Below, in pieces: positions 47,088-55,247 of a stretch of 64,000 nt of DNA. Each line of letters starts with the position of its first letter. Position 1 is the first letter of the stretch. The DNA comes from Kitasatospora sp. GAS204B (GTDB taxonomy: Bacteria; Actinomycetota; Actinomycetes; Streptomycetales; Streptomycetaceae), in contig NZ_JARZAG010000011.1 of the NCBI RefSeq assembly GCF_029892155.1, positions 62,001 to 126,000 on the forward strand, in the 5' to 3' direction. The position numbers and the translations under genes were made by a program. The notes beneath the pieces are model-generated. The model worked only from the letters and a program-made list of their open reading frames with translations, was not told where the DNA came from and did not search any database.

Positions 47088-48548
47088 TCAGCGCCGGAAC
47101 CTCCCGATCAGGACGTCCCACCAACTGCGTCGCTGCCGGGGGATGGTGGCGGTGGCGGCCGGGCCGGCAGCGGGCGCGGTCGGCACCGTCGGATCGGGCT
47201 GCGGGGTGGCGGGCATCGCGGGCGGCGTCGCCGGCGGTGTGGTGGGCGCGGTACCTTCGGCGACCGGCGCCTCCTCCTCGGACTTCCGCCGCGGCGTGAA
47301 GCGCACCGGCAGCTCGACCAGGTGCCGCGAGATCCAGGCCGAGGTCCAGGTCAACTCGGCCTCGGGAATAGCGAGTTGGAGGTCCGGCAGGCGGGTCAGC
47401 AGGATGTCGATGCCGGTCTCCACGATGGCCCGGCCGATGTCCTGGCCGGGGCACTCGTGCGGGCCGCTGCCGAACGCCAGGTGGGAGCGGTTGCCGTAGA
47501 GCGGCTCCGACAGGTCGGGACGGACGGCCGGGTCGACGTTGCCGGCCGCGAGGCCGAGCAGGAGCATGTCGCCCGCCTTGATCTGCTGTCCGCCGAGTTC
47601 GGTGTCGCCGGTGGCCCAGCGGCCCGCGACCAGCGACATCGGCGGGGAGTCCCAGAGCACCTGGTCCAGGGCGTCGGGCAGGGTCATGTGGCCGCCGGAC
47701 AGGTGGGCGCGGAACCGCCGGTCGGTGAGGACGAGCTTCAGGGTGTCCGCGATCAGGTTGACGGTCGTCTCGTTCGCGGCGAGCAGCACCACCCGCAGGT
47801 GCTCCAGCACCTCGTCGTCGGTGAGCCCGGCGTTGTGCTGCATCAGCCAGGACACGAGATCTGCGCCCGGCGCCACGCGCTTGCGCTCCATCATCCGGCG
47901 CAGCGTCGCCACGACGTAGTCGTTGCTCGCGACGGCCGTCTCGGTGCCCTTCATCAAGTCCCGGGCGGCGTCGACCAGTCGGGGCCCGTACTCCTCGGGC
48001 ATCCCGACCACCTGGGTCATCACGAGCATCGGCAGGTGCTCGGCGAACTGGGCCACCAGCTCGGCCTGGCCGCTGGGTCCGAAGTCCTGGATCAGCTGGT
48101 CGGTGAAGCGGGTGACGTAGCGGCGGATCCCGCGCCGGTCGAAGCGGTCCAGGCTCTCGGTGACCGCTCCGCGCAGGCGCTTCTGCTCCTCGCCGTCCGC
48201 GAACACGCACAGCGGCTGCCAGGCGATCACCGGCATCAGCGGCGAGTCCGGGGTGACCAGGCCCTGCTGGAACGCCGTCCAGCGGCGGGAGTCCCGGGAG
48301 AACCGGGAGGGCGTACGCATGGCGGTGAGGTTCGCGGAGTGGCCGAGGATCAGCCAGGCCGGGAGGTCGCCGTGCAGCAGCACGGGCGCCACCTCGCCGT
48401 GCTCGGCGCGCAGTTTCTCGTACAGGCCCGCCGGGTCGGCTTCGGCCTCAGGCCCGTAGAGCCGCCGGAGGCCGTGGGCGCCGAGCCCGTGGGCCGGGCA
48501 GCCGGGAGGCGGAGTGAGGGAGGCGTCGTCATGGAACGGGGTCGTCAC
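47088..48548 (-). CDS. cvnE: Conservon cytochrome P450 lacking the ExxR motif (CYP157-like)
   Basis: A 486-residue P450, the fifth gene of a conservon. The heme loop AFGSGPHECPG places the thiolate ligand at Cys366, and the I-helix reads LLAANETT near 257-262. The K-helix ExxR is replaced: ALDQVLWDSPP gives Gln296 and Trp299. CYP157 P450s of Streptomyces are known to lack ExxR and have a similar QxxLW-like segment, so the loss is a lineage trait and not obviously inactivation. After residue 424 about 60 residues form a Pro/Ala/Thr-rich linker ending in a basic aromatic tail (RQRRSWWDVLIGRFRR), possibly for membrane contact. It lies 12 bases after cvnD. Substrate unknown. Confidence 0.9.
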   Translation of the reverse strand: MTTPFHDDASLTPPPGCPAHGLGAHGLRRLYGPEAEADPAGLYEKLRAEHGEVAPVLLHGDLPAWLILGHSANLTAMRTPSRFSRDSRRWTAFQQGLVTPDSPLMPVIAWQPLCVFADGEEQKRLRGAVTESLDRFDRRGIRRYVTRFTDQLIQDFGPSGQAELVAQFAEHLPMLVMTQVVGMPEEYGPRLVDAARDLMKGTETAVASNDYVVATLRRMMERKRVAPGADLVSWLMQHNAGLTDDEVLEHLRVVLLAANETTVNLIADTLKLVLTDRRFRAHLSGGHMTLPDALDQVLWDSPPMSLVAGRWATGDTELGGQQIKAGDMLLLGLAAGNVDPAVRPDLSEPLYGNRSHLAFGSGPHECPGQDIGRAIVETGIDILLTRLPDLQLAIPEAELTWTSAWISRHLVELPVRFTPRRKSEEEAPVAEGTAPTTPPATPPAMPATPQPDPTVPTAPAAGPAATATIPRQRRSWWDVLIGRFRR

Positions 48549-48560
48549 GGTATCTCCGGG

Positions 48561-49196
48561 TCAGCGGGAGGCGGGCATCGTGGTCGGTGGCGGCGGTGCC
48601 GAGAGGTCGTACAGGTAGCGCATCAAGGCCATCAGGACGTCCCGGCCGGATTCGCGGCTCCGGGCGTCGCACGCGACGATCGGCACCTCGGGGGGCAGGT
48701 CCAGGGCGGCCCGCAGTTCCTCGGTCGGGTGGGTCGGCGACTCGGGGAAGGTGTTGGCAGCGACGACGAAGGGCACGCCGCGGTCCTCCAGCCGCCCGAT
48801 CACGTCGAAGCTGACTTCGAGCCGGCGGGTGTCGACCAGCACGACCGCACCGAGGGCTCCCTCGAACAGGCCGTTCCAGAGGAACCAGAACCGCTCCTGC
48901 CCGGGAGTGCCGAACACGTACAGCACCAGTTCGTCGCTGATGCTGATCCGGCCGAAGTCCATCGCGACCGTGGTGGAGGTCTTGCGTTCGACCCCGGCGG
49001 TGTCGTCGACGCTCGCTCCGGCCTGCGTCATCGTCTCCTCGGTGGTCAGCGGGCGGATCTCGCTCACGGAGCCGACCAGCGTCGTCTTGCCGACGCCGAA
49101 GCCGCCCACGATCACCACCTTGACCGCCATGGTGGCCGAGGCCGGGAGCAGGTCCGCGCCCTGCGGCCCCACCACCTCAGAGCTTCTGAAGTCCAT
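48561..49196 (-). CDS. cvnD: Conservon GTP-binding protein
   Basis: A 211-residue small GTPase of the conservon (Mgl/Rab-like) class. The P-loop is VGGFGVGKTTLVGSV, the switch region holds ETMTQAG and KTSTTVAMDFG, G3 is FGTPGQERFWFLW, and G4 is the divergent VAANTFPE. It is thought to respond to the roadblock and DUF742 proteins bound to the histidine kinase at the membrane. It overlaps the DUF742 gene by 20 bases, so translation is coupled. The first 20 residues are encoded inside the overlap. Confidence 0.93.
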   Translation of the reverse strand: MDFRSSEVVGPQGADLLPASATMAVKVVIVGGFGVGKTTLVGSVSEIRPLTTEETMTQAGASVDDTAGVERKTSTTVAMDFGRISISDELVLYVFGTPGQERFWFLWNGLFEGALGAVVLVDTRRLEVSFDVIGRLEDRGVPFVVAANTFPESPTHPTEELRAALDLPPEVPIVACDARSRESGRDVLMALMRYLYDLSAPPPPTTMPASR

Positions 49197-49536
49197 GCAT
49201 CACCGCCTCCAACAGGGCAATGTCGGGCAGGACCGCTCGTGGGACGCAGGCCCGGGCCTCGATCCGTTCCTCGGTCAGGAGGTCCGCCAACAGCACGGTG
49301 ACCGCGCTCACCGGCAGCCGCAGGTAGGCGGAGACCTCGGCCACGGACAGCGGCGAGCCGCAGATCCGCAGGATCGCCGCGTGCTCCGGCTGCATCGTGG
49401 GTGTCGGCTCCGAGCGGGAGACGACCAGGGTGACCAGGTCGAACGTGGTCTGCTCGGTCAGACCGCTGCGGCCGCGCGTGATCACGTAGAGCCGTTCGGG
49501 ATTGTCTGCGCCCCAGCCCTGGTCGGCTGCACTCAT
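49177..49536 (-). CDS. cvnC: Conservon DUF742 protein
   Basis: A 119-residue DUF742 protein with a winged-helix-like core (PEHAAILRICGSPLSVAEVSAYLRLP then VTVLLADLLTE). The conserved N-terminal ERLYVITRGRS and the C-terminal LLEAVMHGLQKL are typical of the family. It is the third gene of the conservon, overlapping cvnB upstream by 4 bases and cvnD downstream by 20. It is believed to form a complex with the sensor kinase and GTPase. Confidence 0.93.
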   Translation of the reverse strand: MSAADQGWGADNPERLYVITRGRSGLTEQTTFDLVTLVVSRSEPTPTMQPEHAAILRICGSPLSVAEVSAYLRLPVSAVTVLLADLLTEERIEARACVPRAVLPDIALLEAVMHGLQKL

Positions 49537-49940
49537 GCGACCTGCTCGCTGTTGCGCGGAGACGTGCTGAGGTGTTCGCCGATCCGGGCGACCAGGTCCC
49601 GCATCCGCTGGCCCATCAGGCCGGCGTCGACTCCCTCGTCGGCGAGCACCGCGAGGAAGGCCCGGGCGCCGGCCGCCATCAAGTAGAAGAAGCCGCCGCC
49701 CATTTCGATCACGACCAGCCGCATCCGGCCGTCGCCGTGCGGGAACTCGTGCCCCACCGCGGCAGCCAGGCTCTGCAGGCCGGCGCAGGCGGCGGCGAGG
49801 CGGTCGGCGGTGTCGGTCTCGGTGCCGTGCTGGGCCATCCGCAGGCCGTCGGCGGAGAGCACGACGACGTTGCGGATGTGCGGGACGTCGTCCGCCAGCT
49901 CCTTGAGCATCCAGTCCATGTTGGCCTGCTGCTTAATCAC
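49533..49940 (-). CDS. cvnB: Conservon roadblock/LC7 protein
   Basis: A 135-residue roadblock/LC7-domain protein, MglB-like, the likely regulator of the conservon GTPase. Typical elements are LDWMLKEL-like MDWMLKELADDVPHIRNVVV, LSADGLRMA, LAAACAGLQSLAAAVG and the conserved glycine-rich strand RLVVIEMGGGFFYLM. GTG is the start at 49940, overlapping the histidine kinase stop by 4 bases. It is co-translated with both neighbours. Confidence 0.93.
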   Translation of the reverse strand: MIKQQANMDWMLKELADDVPHIRNVVVLSADGLRMAQHGTETDTADRLAAACAGLQSLAAAVGHEFPHGDGRMRLVVIEMGGGFFYLMAAGARAFLAVLADEGVDAGLMGQRMRDLVARIGEHLSTSPRNSEQVA

Positions 49941-51496
49941 TGCTCACCTTTCCCTGCCGACTCTTCACTGGTGTAGTCGGCCGCACCGGTGGACGGCGCG
50001 TGGCCGTTCACCCCTTCGTGGAACGCGGCCAGCCACATACCCGGCTGTACCGGCACCTCGGCCGACTCGGGGACCTTGGCGGCCGCGGGAGCGCTCATCC
50101 GGGAGGGTGCGGCGTGACGGCGGCGCTGCGGCAGGCCGTTCGAGGTCCGCTCCGTCACGATGGGCAGCTCGCTGTCCGCCGGGCTCGCCGCCGCGACGGC
50201 CCCCCGGGAGGACCCGAAGGACGACCCCGCGGCGGAAGCGGCTACCGTCCTCGACCCCCACGGTCGCGCTCCGCCCGCCGACCGGGGAGCAGGGGCCGTC
50301 GCCGGCAGGGGGCTGCCGGTGACGCCGATGCCGTGGGCCCGGCCGATGGCGGGCGCCGTGGTGATGAGCTCCTGCGGCACGATCAGCACGGCACGCACGC
50401 CGCCGTAGGCGGAGGGGCGCAGCGAGACCTGGAAGCCGTACGCCTGCGCGAGCCGGCCGACCACGGCCAGGCCGAGCCGGGGGGACTCGCCGAGGTCGTT
50501 GAGGTCGATGCCGGCCTGGGCCTCCCTGAGCATCCGTTCGGCGCGGGCGCGGCCCTCCTCGCTCAGGCTCAGACCACCGTCCTCGATCTCGATCGCGATA
50601 CCGGTCTGCACCTCCACCGCGGTCAGGTGCACGTTGGTCTGCGGCGGGGAGTAGCGGGTGGCGTTGTCCAGCAGTTCCGCGAGCGCGTGGATGAGCGGCT
50701 CGACGGCGGGTCCGACCACGGCGACCTCGGACACCGGGTGCAGTTCCACCCGCCGGTAGTCCAGGATTCGCGAGATGCCACCGCGCAGCACGCTGTACAG
50801 CGGCACCGACCTGCTCCACTGCCGACCAGGGCGGGCGCCGCCGAGGACGGCGATGCTGTCCGCGAGGCGGCCGATCAGCGCGTTGCCGTGGTCCAGCCGC
50901 AGCAGGTCGTCGAAGACGGCCGGGTCGTTGCCGTGCCGGTCCTCCATCTCGCGCAGGTCCTGGGCCTGCCGGTGGACGATCGCCTGCACCCGGCGGGCGA
51001 TGTTCACGAAGGCCCGCTGGGCGGACTCGTGCATGCCCTCCTCGGCGTCCACGGCCTCCAGGACGGTACGCAGCACGGCCTGTCGGGCGGCCTGGAACTC
51101 CAGGCCGACGACGGGGTCGTGGGACTCGTACGTCTTCAGTACGTCCTCGATGAACTCGCCGCGCTTGAGCCGGGCGACCGCCTCGGGCAGCGTGACCTTG
51201 GCCAGGTGGACCGTTTCGACCTCCTGCCGGGCCAGTCGACGGCGCAGCTCGCTCTCCTGCCGGGTGTACCGCTCGCGCAGGTTCGCCAGCGCACGCCCCC
51301 GGCGCGCGGCCTCGGCGGCCACCACGGCCACCGCCGCGGTGCCCACCAGCCCGCACCAGACGACTCCCGCGCGGGCGCCGGCGGAGGTCACCGATGCGGC
51401 GACGACAGCGACGGCCGCCGTCACGACCGTTGGCAGGAACCACACGAGAACGGGAGCGGAGCGCCGGCCTCCAGGTGACGATCCAGCACGAAGCAT
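49937..51496 (-). CDS. cvnA: Conservon sensor histidine kinase
   Basis: A 519-residue membrane-bound kinase-like protein. Two helices at about 16-64 (VLVWFLPTVVTAAVAVVA and VVWCGLVGTAAVAVVAA) form a short hairpin with little external sequence. A cytoplasmic helical region leads to the LDHGNALIGR phosphoacceptor-type helix. The HATPase domain has the N box ELLDNATRYSPP, G1 box EIEDGGLSLS and G2 region RLGLAVVGRLAQ. A long Ala/Ser/Pro-rich tail follows. ATG 51496 is chosen because GAGG lies 6 bases upstream; ATG 51502 is also possible. It leads the cvnABCDE unit. Confidence 0.9.
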   Translation of the reverse strand: MLRAGSSPGGRRSAPVLVWFLPTVVTAAVAVVAASVTSAGARAGVVWCGLVGTAAVAVVAAEAARRGRALANLRERYTRQESELRRRLARQEVETVHLAKVTLPEAVARLKRGEFIEDVLKTYESHDPVVGLEFQAARQAVLRTVLEAVDAEEGMHESAQRAFVNIARRVQAIVHRQAQDLREMEDRHGNDPAVFDDLLRLDHGNALIGRLADSIAVLGGARPGRQWSRSVPLYSVLRGGISRILDYRRVELHPVSEVAVVGPAVEPLIHALAELLDNATRYSPPQTNVHLTAVEVQTGIAIEIEDGGLSLSEEGRARAERMLREAQAGIDLNDLGESPRLGLAVVGRLAQAYGFQVSLRPSAYGGVRAVLIVPQELITTAPAIGRAHGIGVTGSPLPATAPAPRSAGGARPWGSRTVAASAAGSSFGSSRGAVAAASPADSELPIVTERTSNGLPQRRRHAAPSRMSAPAAAKVPESAEVPVQPGMWLAAFHEGVNGHAPSTGAADYTSEESAGKGEQ

Positions 51497-51976
51497 CAGC
51501 ATCCTCAACGATCGAAGGAGTAGGGAAGGGCGGGCGAGGGCCGGCCTCGGCGGCACGGGGGCTGGGTTGCGGATGAGGACAGCTTTTCTGACAAGCCATC
51601 AACAACACTGCCCTATGGCTGACTTAGTGCCTTTCTACCGGATATGTCACGCATCTCGCACACCGGCGGAAGGCGTCCGGACGGGGCTCTAGCTCCGCCG
51701 GCCGGGGGTGGGTGCAGGCACCAGGCTGCCCCGTCCTGGGCTTGTCGTACCGGCGCCCGGGCCCAGTTCGCTCAAGAGAGGGGATTCCCTGGGAATATGC
51801 CATGTGCATCGGAGGAACCGTGGTACGGGCGTCGCTGATCGTGCGGGTCGGTGTGCCGCCCGTCTGTGCCGAGCCGAAGCCGGGACACCGTGTTCCGGGG
51901 GAGACTTGAGCGGCCCGGGCACGGCGAACCAGCCTGCCTGGCACGGCATCGCGTGCCGGTCACCGGCCGGTCGCCG

Positions 51977-52036
51977 GCATGGCGAGGCATGGAGAGGCAT
52001 GGGGAGGCGTGGCGAGGCATGGAGAGGCATGGGGAG
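51977..52036. repeat. 10-bp tandem repeat with a 30-bp higher order
   Basis: Six units of GC(A/G)TGG(C/A/G)GAG. The variable base runs C, A, G and then C, A, G again, so a 30-bp block of three units is duplicated exactly except for one base. It directly precedes the VOC remnant. Confidence 0.85.
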
Positions 52037-52064
52037 GCAGGGAGGTGCCCGTGCACGGATCCGG

Positions 52065-52211
52065 CCGGCGGGCGTCACCTACTACGCCGACCCGCACCTG
52101 AAGCAGCCGGGCGAGATCAACCATCACCACGGCGGGCGCGGCGTCCACTTCCTTGACCCGGCCGGCGACGGTACGGAGGTCATCACCCGCGACGGCGGTA
52201 ACCAGGCATGA
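52065..52211 (+). pseudogene. C-terminal fragment of a VOC/glyoxalase-family protein
   Basis: The last 48 codons of this frame read VTYYADPHLKQPGEINHHHG and then GRGVHFLDPAGDGTEVITRDGG, the C-terminal metal-binding half of a glyoxalase/bleomycin-resistance fold (compare GGRGVYFxDPDGHxxEVxTR). Upstream the frame enters the GCATGG repeat array and loses similarity. I read it as the surviving end of a gene whose 5' part was deleted or overwritten. Confidence 0.72.
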
Positions 52212-52255
52212 CGAAGGCCGGCCCGGGCAGCCGCCCGGGCCGGCCTTCGTCATGC
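52206..52255. terminator. Strong palindromic terminator
   Basis: A perfect 23-bp stem around a 4-base loop (AGCC), with arms at 52206-52228 and 52233-52255. It overlaps the stop codon of the VOC remnant. It would stop transcription from either side, and is the most stable hairpin in the window. Confidence 0.75.
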
Positions 52256-52401
52256 CAGAGCCGGTAGCCGTGTCCTCCAACTCGTGGTGGAAGAGCGAGG
52301 AGCCTTCCGAATCCTCGTCCGCGCTGCGCGAGATGGGCCGCCGACGCGCAGACGTCCTCGCCCGCCGAGCGGCCTTGGTGGCGGCGCTGGCGGGCGAGTG
52401 A
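52252..52401 (+). CDS. Doubtful small ORF
   Basis: A 49-codon frame, MPEPVAVSSNSWWKSEEPSE onward, with third-position G/C bias like real genes and a basic helical second half (RRRADVLARRAALVAAL). Its ATG is inside the terminator stem and has no ribosome site. It may be the end of a lost gene or chance. Confidence 0.22.
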   Translation: MPEPVAVSSNSWWKSEEPSESSSALREMGRRRADVLARRAALVAALAGE

Positions 52402-52458
52402 CGGTCAGTCAGGTGGATCCGGTCAGGCGGATCGATCGGTCACGATGATCGGCCGACC

Positions 52459-53082
52459 TCAGGACGCCGACGGCGAGGCGGACGGCGCGGCCGAGCTGCC
52501 GTCCGTGGGCGCCCCGGACGGAGCGCCGGAGGGGCGGGCCGGGAGCAGCGGCGCGCAGGTCTTGTAAGCGGCCGCCGTGGTCGGGTCGGCGGTGTTGAGG
52601 CCGCGCAGGCCGCTGCCGGCGCCGCTGGTCGGCAGGGTCACGCCGTGGTCCTTCAGGCAGCTGGCGAACGCCTGCATCGCGGTGCTGTTGAGGCCGCCCT
52701 TGCCGCCTTGCCCGCCCTGCGGGCGCAGCGAGGCGCAGGCCTGCATCGCGGCCTGCCGGGCCGGGTCGGGCGAGGCGCCACCGCCGAATCCGCCACCGCC
52801 GTACCCGCCGCCGTAGCCTCCGCCGCCGCCCGGGCTGCCGCTCGGCCGTCCGCTCGGGCGCCCGCCCGGCCGGCCGGAGGGCAGCGTGACACCGTGCTGC
52901 TGCAGGCAGGCGGTGTATGCGGCCATCTCCTGCGAGCGGCTGCCCGAGGCGCTGGCCGACGGTGCGGCGGAGCTCGCCGAGGAGGAGGCGGTCGTGTTGG
53001 AGGACGAGGAGCAGCCGGTGAGCAGCAGGCCGGCGGCCAGCAGGGCGGCGGCGCCGACGGTGCGGATGGTGGTCCGGGACAA
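52459..53082 (-). CDS. Putative lipoprotein with two CL-x-x-HGVTLP repeats
   Basis: A 207-residue exported lipoprotein. The signal sequence ends in the lipobox LLTGC (Cys24), followed by a Ser/Ala-rich tether. The mature part has two related modules: MAAYTACLQQHGVTLPSG and MQAFASCLKDHGVTLPTS. They are separated by a Gly-rich stretch (GGGGGYGGGYGGGGFGGG). Each module has a cysteine and histidine in the same positions, and further cysteines occur in MQACASL and YKTCAPL. This pattern occurs in uncharacterised Streptomyces surface proteins. The start is TTG at 53082 with AGGAGG upstream. Confidence 0.8.
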   Translation of the reverse strand: MSRTTIRTVGAAALLAAGLLLTGCSSSSNTTASSSASSAAPSASASGSRSQEMAAYTACLQQHGVTLPSGRPGGRPSGRPSGSPGGGGGYGGGYGGGGFGGGASPDPARQAAMQACASLRPQGGQGGKGGLNSTAMQAFASCLKDHGVTLPTSGAGSGLRGLNTADPTTAAAYKTCAPLLPARPSGAPSGAPTDGSSAAPSASPSAS

Positions 53083-53445
53083 GGGCCGGTGCCTCCTGGT
53101 TCGGTGCGGGACGAGCGCTTGGCGCCGCTGGCGCAGCGGGGGCTGGGCGCCAGCGGCATCCTCGACTCAACAGCACCGTCGTTTAGGAAAGCTGGGCCAT
53201 CCTGGGAGCTTCCCGTAACCCGTCGACCCCGGTCCGTCGGCGATGGCTTGCCCAGGCGGCGTCTATTTCCCGTTTTCCGCCGTTCTGTCCCCGCCGAATC
53301 TGAGAGTGTCGCTCATCGACCTCCCAGGTTCTTCGAAGCCGAACCAAGCCGAACCTTTGCCCTGGGCATGGGGTTATATCCCTATGCCCCCAGTAGGGGT
53401 ACAACTGAGGCATCCGAACCGCATCCGCTGCTGGAGGCGTCAGTC
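53083..53445. other. Divergent region between lipoprotein and Clp_N genes
   Basis: 363 bases without a gene, holding promoters of both. Close to the Clp_N gene is an AT-rich spot (GTTATAT at 53373-53379) followed by the symmetric CCCTA-N9-TAGGG element. Confidence 0.45.
53380..53398. promoter_or_regulatory. Inverted repeat CCCTA-N9-TAGGG upstream of the Clp_N gene
   Basis: Perfect 5-bp arms with a C-rich centre (TGCCCCCAG), about 47 bases upstream of the start codon. The GCCCCCAGTAGGGGTA part loosely resembles CsoR-type copper sites, but I would not assign a regulator. Confidence 0.4.
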
Positions 53446-54255
53446 ATGCCCAAGATCAACGTCTATCTGCCCGACGAACTGGCCGAGGCGGTCAAGGAGG
53501 CCGGACTGTCGGTCTCGCCGATCTGCCAGCGGGCGCTGGAGCAGGCCGTCCGCAGGGTCACCGCGATCCGCGAGGCCGTCGCGCACGACCTCGGCGACCT
53601 GGGCGAGTCCGGCGGCCTCGCCCGCTTCACCGCCCGCGCCCGCACGGTCCTGCGGTTGGCCGCCGAGCGAGCCGCAGCGGAGGGTTCGCCGAACGTCGGC
53701 ACCGGCCACCTGCTGGCCGGGCTCCTCGCGGAAGGCGGCAACCTCGCCCTCCAGGTGCTCGGCGTCCTGGAGATCAGTGCCGAGCAGCTCACCGAGGCGC
53801 TGGCCCACGCCGAACTGGGCGGGGAGGCGGGCGGCCGCTCGAGCACGGCGGTCGCAGCCGGCGTCGGTGCGAGCCAAGGCAGCGGGCCGGCGGTCCCGGC
53901 GCTGCGGCTCAGCGGCCCGGCGGCGGACGCGGTGGAGTCGACGGTCAACGAGGCGGCCGGGCTCGGCCACAACTACGTCGGCTGCGAGCATCTGCTGCTC
54001 GGCCTGGTCACCGAGTCCGACGGTGTGGGCGGTCGCCTGCTGCGCGAGGCCGGCGCCGAGCAGCGGCTGACCCGGCGCGCCGTCGCGGCGGCCCTGGCCG
54101 GTTACGTCCACCTGCGCGCCAACCAGCCGCCGCAGGCCGAGCAGCCGGCGTCGCCCCAGCCCTCGACGGAGCAACTGCAGGCGCTGGCCGCCTTCGTCCG
54201 GCGCGAGCTGCAGCCGCTGGTGGAGCGGATCGAGCGGCTCGAGGCGCGCGGCTGA
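53446..54255 (+). CDS. Clp N-domain protein with an N-terminal DNA-binding-like segment
   Basis: A 269-residue cytoplasmic protein without an ATPase domain. Residues 1-45 (MPKINVYLPDELAEAVKEAG, then a helix to RRVTAIRE) resemble a ribbon-helix-helix domain. Two Clp_N repeats follow: RTVLRLAAERAAAEGSPNVG with TGHLLAGLLAEGG, and ADAVESTVNEAAGLGHNYVG with CEHLLLGLVTESDG. The C-terminus is a predicted coiled coil ending EQLQALAAFVRRELQPLVER. Clp_N folds usually bind substrates or adaptors of ClpC; with an RHH-like head this may be a regulator or anti-protease adaptor. GGAGG precedes the ATG. Confidence 0.78.
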   Translation: MPKINVYLPDELAEAVKEAGLSVSPICQRALEQAVRRVTAIREAVAHDLGDLGESGGLARFTARARTVLRLAAERAAAEGSPNVGTGHLLAGLLAEGGNLALQVLGVLEISAEQLTEALAHAELGGEAGGRSSTAVAAGVGASQGSGPAVPALRLSGPAADAVESTVNEAAGLGHNYVGCEHLLLGLVTESDGVGGRLLREAGAEQRLTRRAVAAALAGYVHLRANQPPQAEQPASPQPSTEQLQALAAFVRRELQPLVERIERLEARG

Positions 54256-54442
54256 CGCTCACTCGGGCCCACCATCGCGGTCGGGGCGGCTTCCCGTCGC
54301 CCTCCCGGAGGCGGAGATCTCGCGCCCGGATGCCGCCTACGGTGGCTGTCATGGCAGACGAAGACGCGCCGGCCGCGCGGCTCACCCGTTCGAGACGCGC
54401 GGGCGAAGCCGCCGCACTCGGCGGCTGATCACCGCGTGCACC

Positions 54443-55174
54443 TCACCAGGGCACCTCGCCGGCGTCCTCGAAGAACTTGCCGGTCGGGCCGTCGTCGGGC
54501 AGGGTCGCGAGCTTGATGGCGATCGCCGCGCCCTGTTCGGGGGTTCGCACGCCGCGGAAGCCGTTGAGGTCGGTCGCGACGTAGCCGGGACAGGCGGCGT
54601 TGATCAGGATGTTCGAGCCGCTCAGCTCCCGGGTGTACTGGAGCGTGACAGCGTTCAGGAAGGTCTTCGACGGCGCGTACGCCACGGCCACCGGACCCGT
54701 CGTCAGCTCGGCGGCGGTTCCGGACTGCCGGGTGAGGGAGCCGACGCTGCTGGACATGTTCACGATCCGCGGTGAGGCGGAGCGGCGCAGCAGCGGCAGC
54801 ATCGCGTTGGTGACGCGGATGACGCCGATCACGTTGGTCTCCACGACCGTTCGGATGGTGGCGGGATCGACCCGGGTGGGCTCCTGCGGCATGCCGCCGG
54901 TGATGGCGGCGTTGTTGACGAGCACGTCGAGGCGCCCGGCCTTCTCCTCGATCAGCTGTGCGGCGGCGGTCACGCTCGCGTCGTCGGTCACGTCCAGCGG
55001 TACGCCGAAGGCGTCGACGCCGGCCGCGCGCAGCCGCTCCACCGCGGCCTCACGGCGCTGGTCGTCTCGGGCGCCGACGCCGACGCTCCAGCCGAGGGCG
55101 CCCAGGCCCACGGCGATCTCGTAGCCAATTCCCTTGTTCGCGCCGGTGATCAGCGCAATCGTTCGTTCGCTCAT
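54443..55174 (-). CDS. Short-chain dehydrogenase/reductase
   Basis: A 243-residue SDR. Motifs are LITGANKGIGYEIA, DVTDDASV, LVNNAAITGG, the catalytic serine in IVNMSSSVG, and YAPSKTF for YxxxK, then CPGYVATDLNGF. It closely follows the carbonyl-reductase-like SDRs common near LysR regulators. ATG 55174 starts the conserved fold; ATG 55183 is 9 bases upstream. It diverges from the LysR gene across 95 bases with a T-N11-A box, so LysR control is likely. Substrate unknown. Confidence 0.86.
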   Translation of the reverse strand: MSERTIALITGANKGIGYEIAVGLGALGWSVGVGARDDQRREAAVERLRAAGVDAFGVPLDVTDDASVTAAAQLIEEKAGRLDVLVNNAAITGGMPQEPTRVDPATIRTVVETNVIGVIRVTNAMLPLLRRSASPRIVNMSSSVGSLTRQSGTAAELTTGPVAVAYAPSKTFLNAVTLQYTRELSGSNILINAACPGYVATDLNGFRGVRTPEQGAAIAIKLATLPDDGPTGKFFEDAGEVPW

Positions 55175-55232
55175 GGGGACCATGCTGCCCGCGGACCCCG
55201 CCGGGGGTCCAAGACCGATCGGGTGGTCGACG

Positions 55233-55247
55233 ATACCGTCCGGGTAT
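55233..55247. promoter_or_regulatory. LysR-type T-N11-A box
   Basis: ATACC-N5-GGTAT, a perfect inverted repeat with the T-N11-A spacing of LysR-type binding sites. It lies in the divergent SDR/LysR region, 23 bases before the LysR start. TAGCGT (55258-55263) then acts as a plausible -10 box 6 bases before the ATG, consistent with a leaderless message. Confidence 0.6.

Larger units (their letters stand above)
51497..52458. other. Accessory region between the conservon and a lipoprotein gene
   Basis: About 960 bases with no intact, well-supported gene. From left to right it holds the conservon promoter area, an uncharacterised stretch to about 51970, a GCATGG-type tandem repeat, a decayed VOC/glyoxalase fragment, a very strong palindromic terminator and a doubtful 49-codon frame. 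It looks like a site of deletion and rearrangement. Confidence 0.55.

Noticed and set aside
53380..53400. Possible CsoR copper operator
   Set aside because: The similarity is limited to a C-run and GGGGTA, and no copper gene is adjacent. It is kept only as an unassigned inverted repeat.
54351..54428. A 25-codon frame with TACGGT at leaderless spacing
   Set aside because: Too short and featureless to support. It may be a decayed gene start between the Clp_N and SDR genes.
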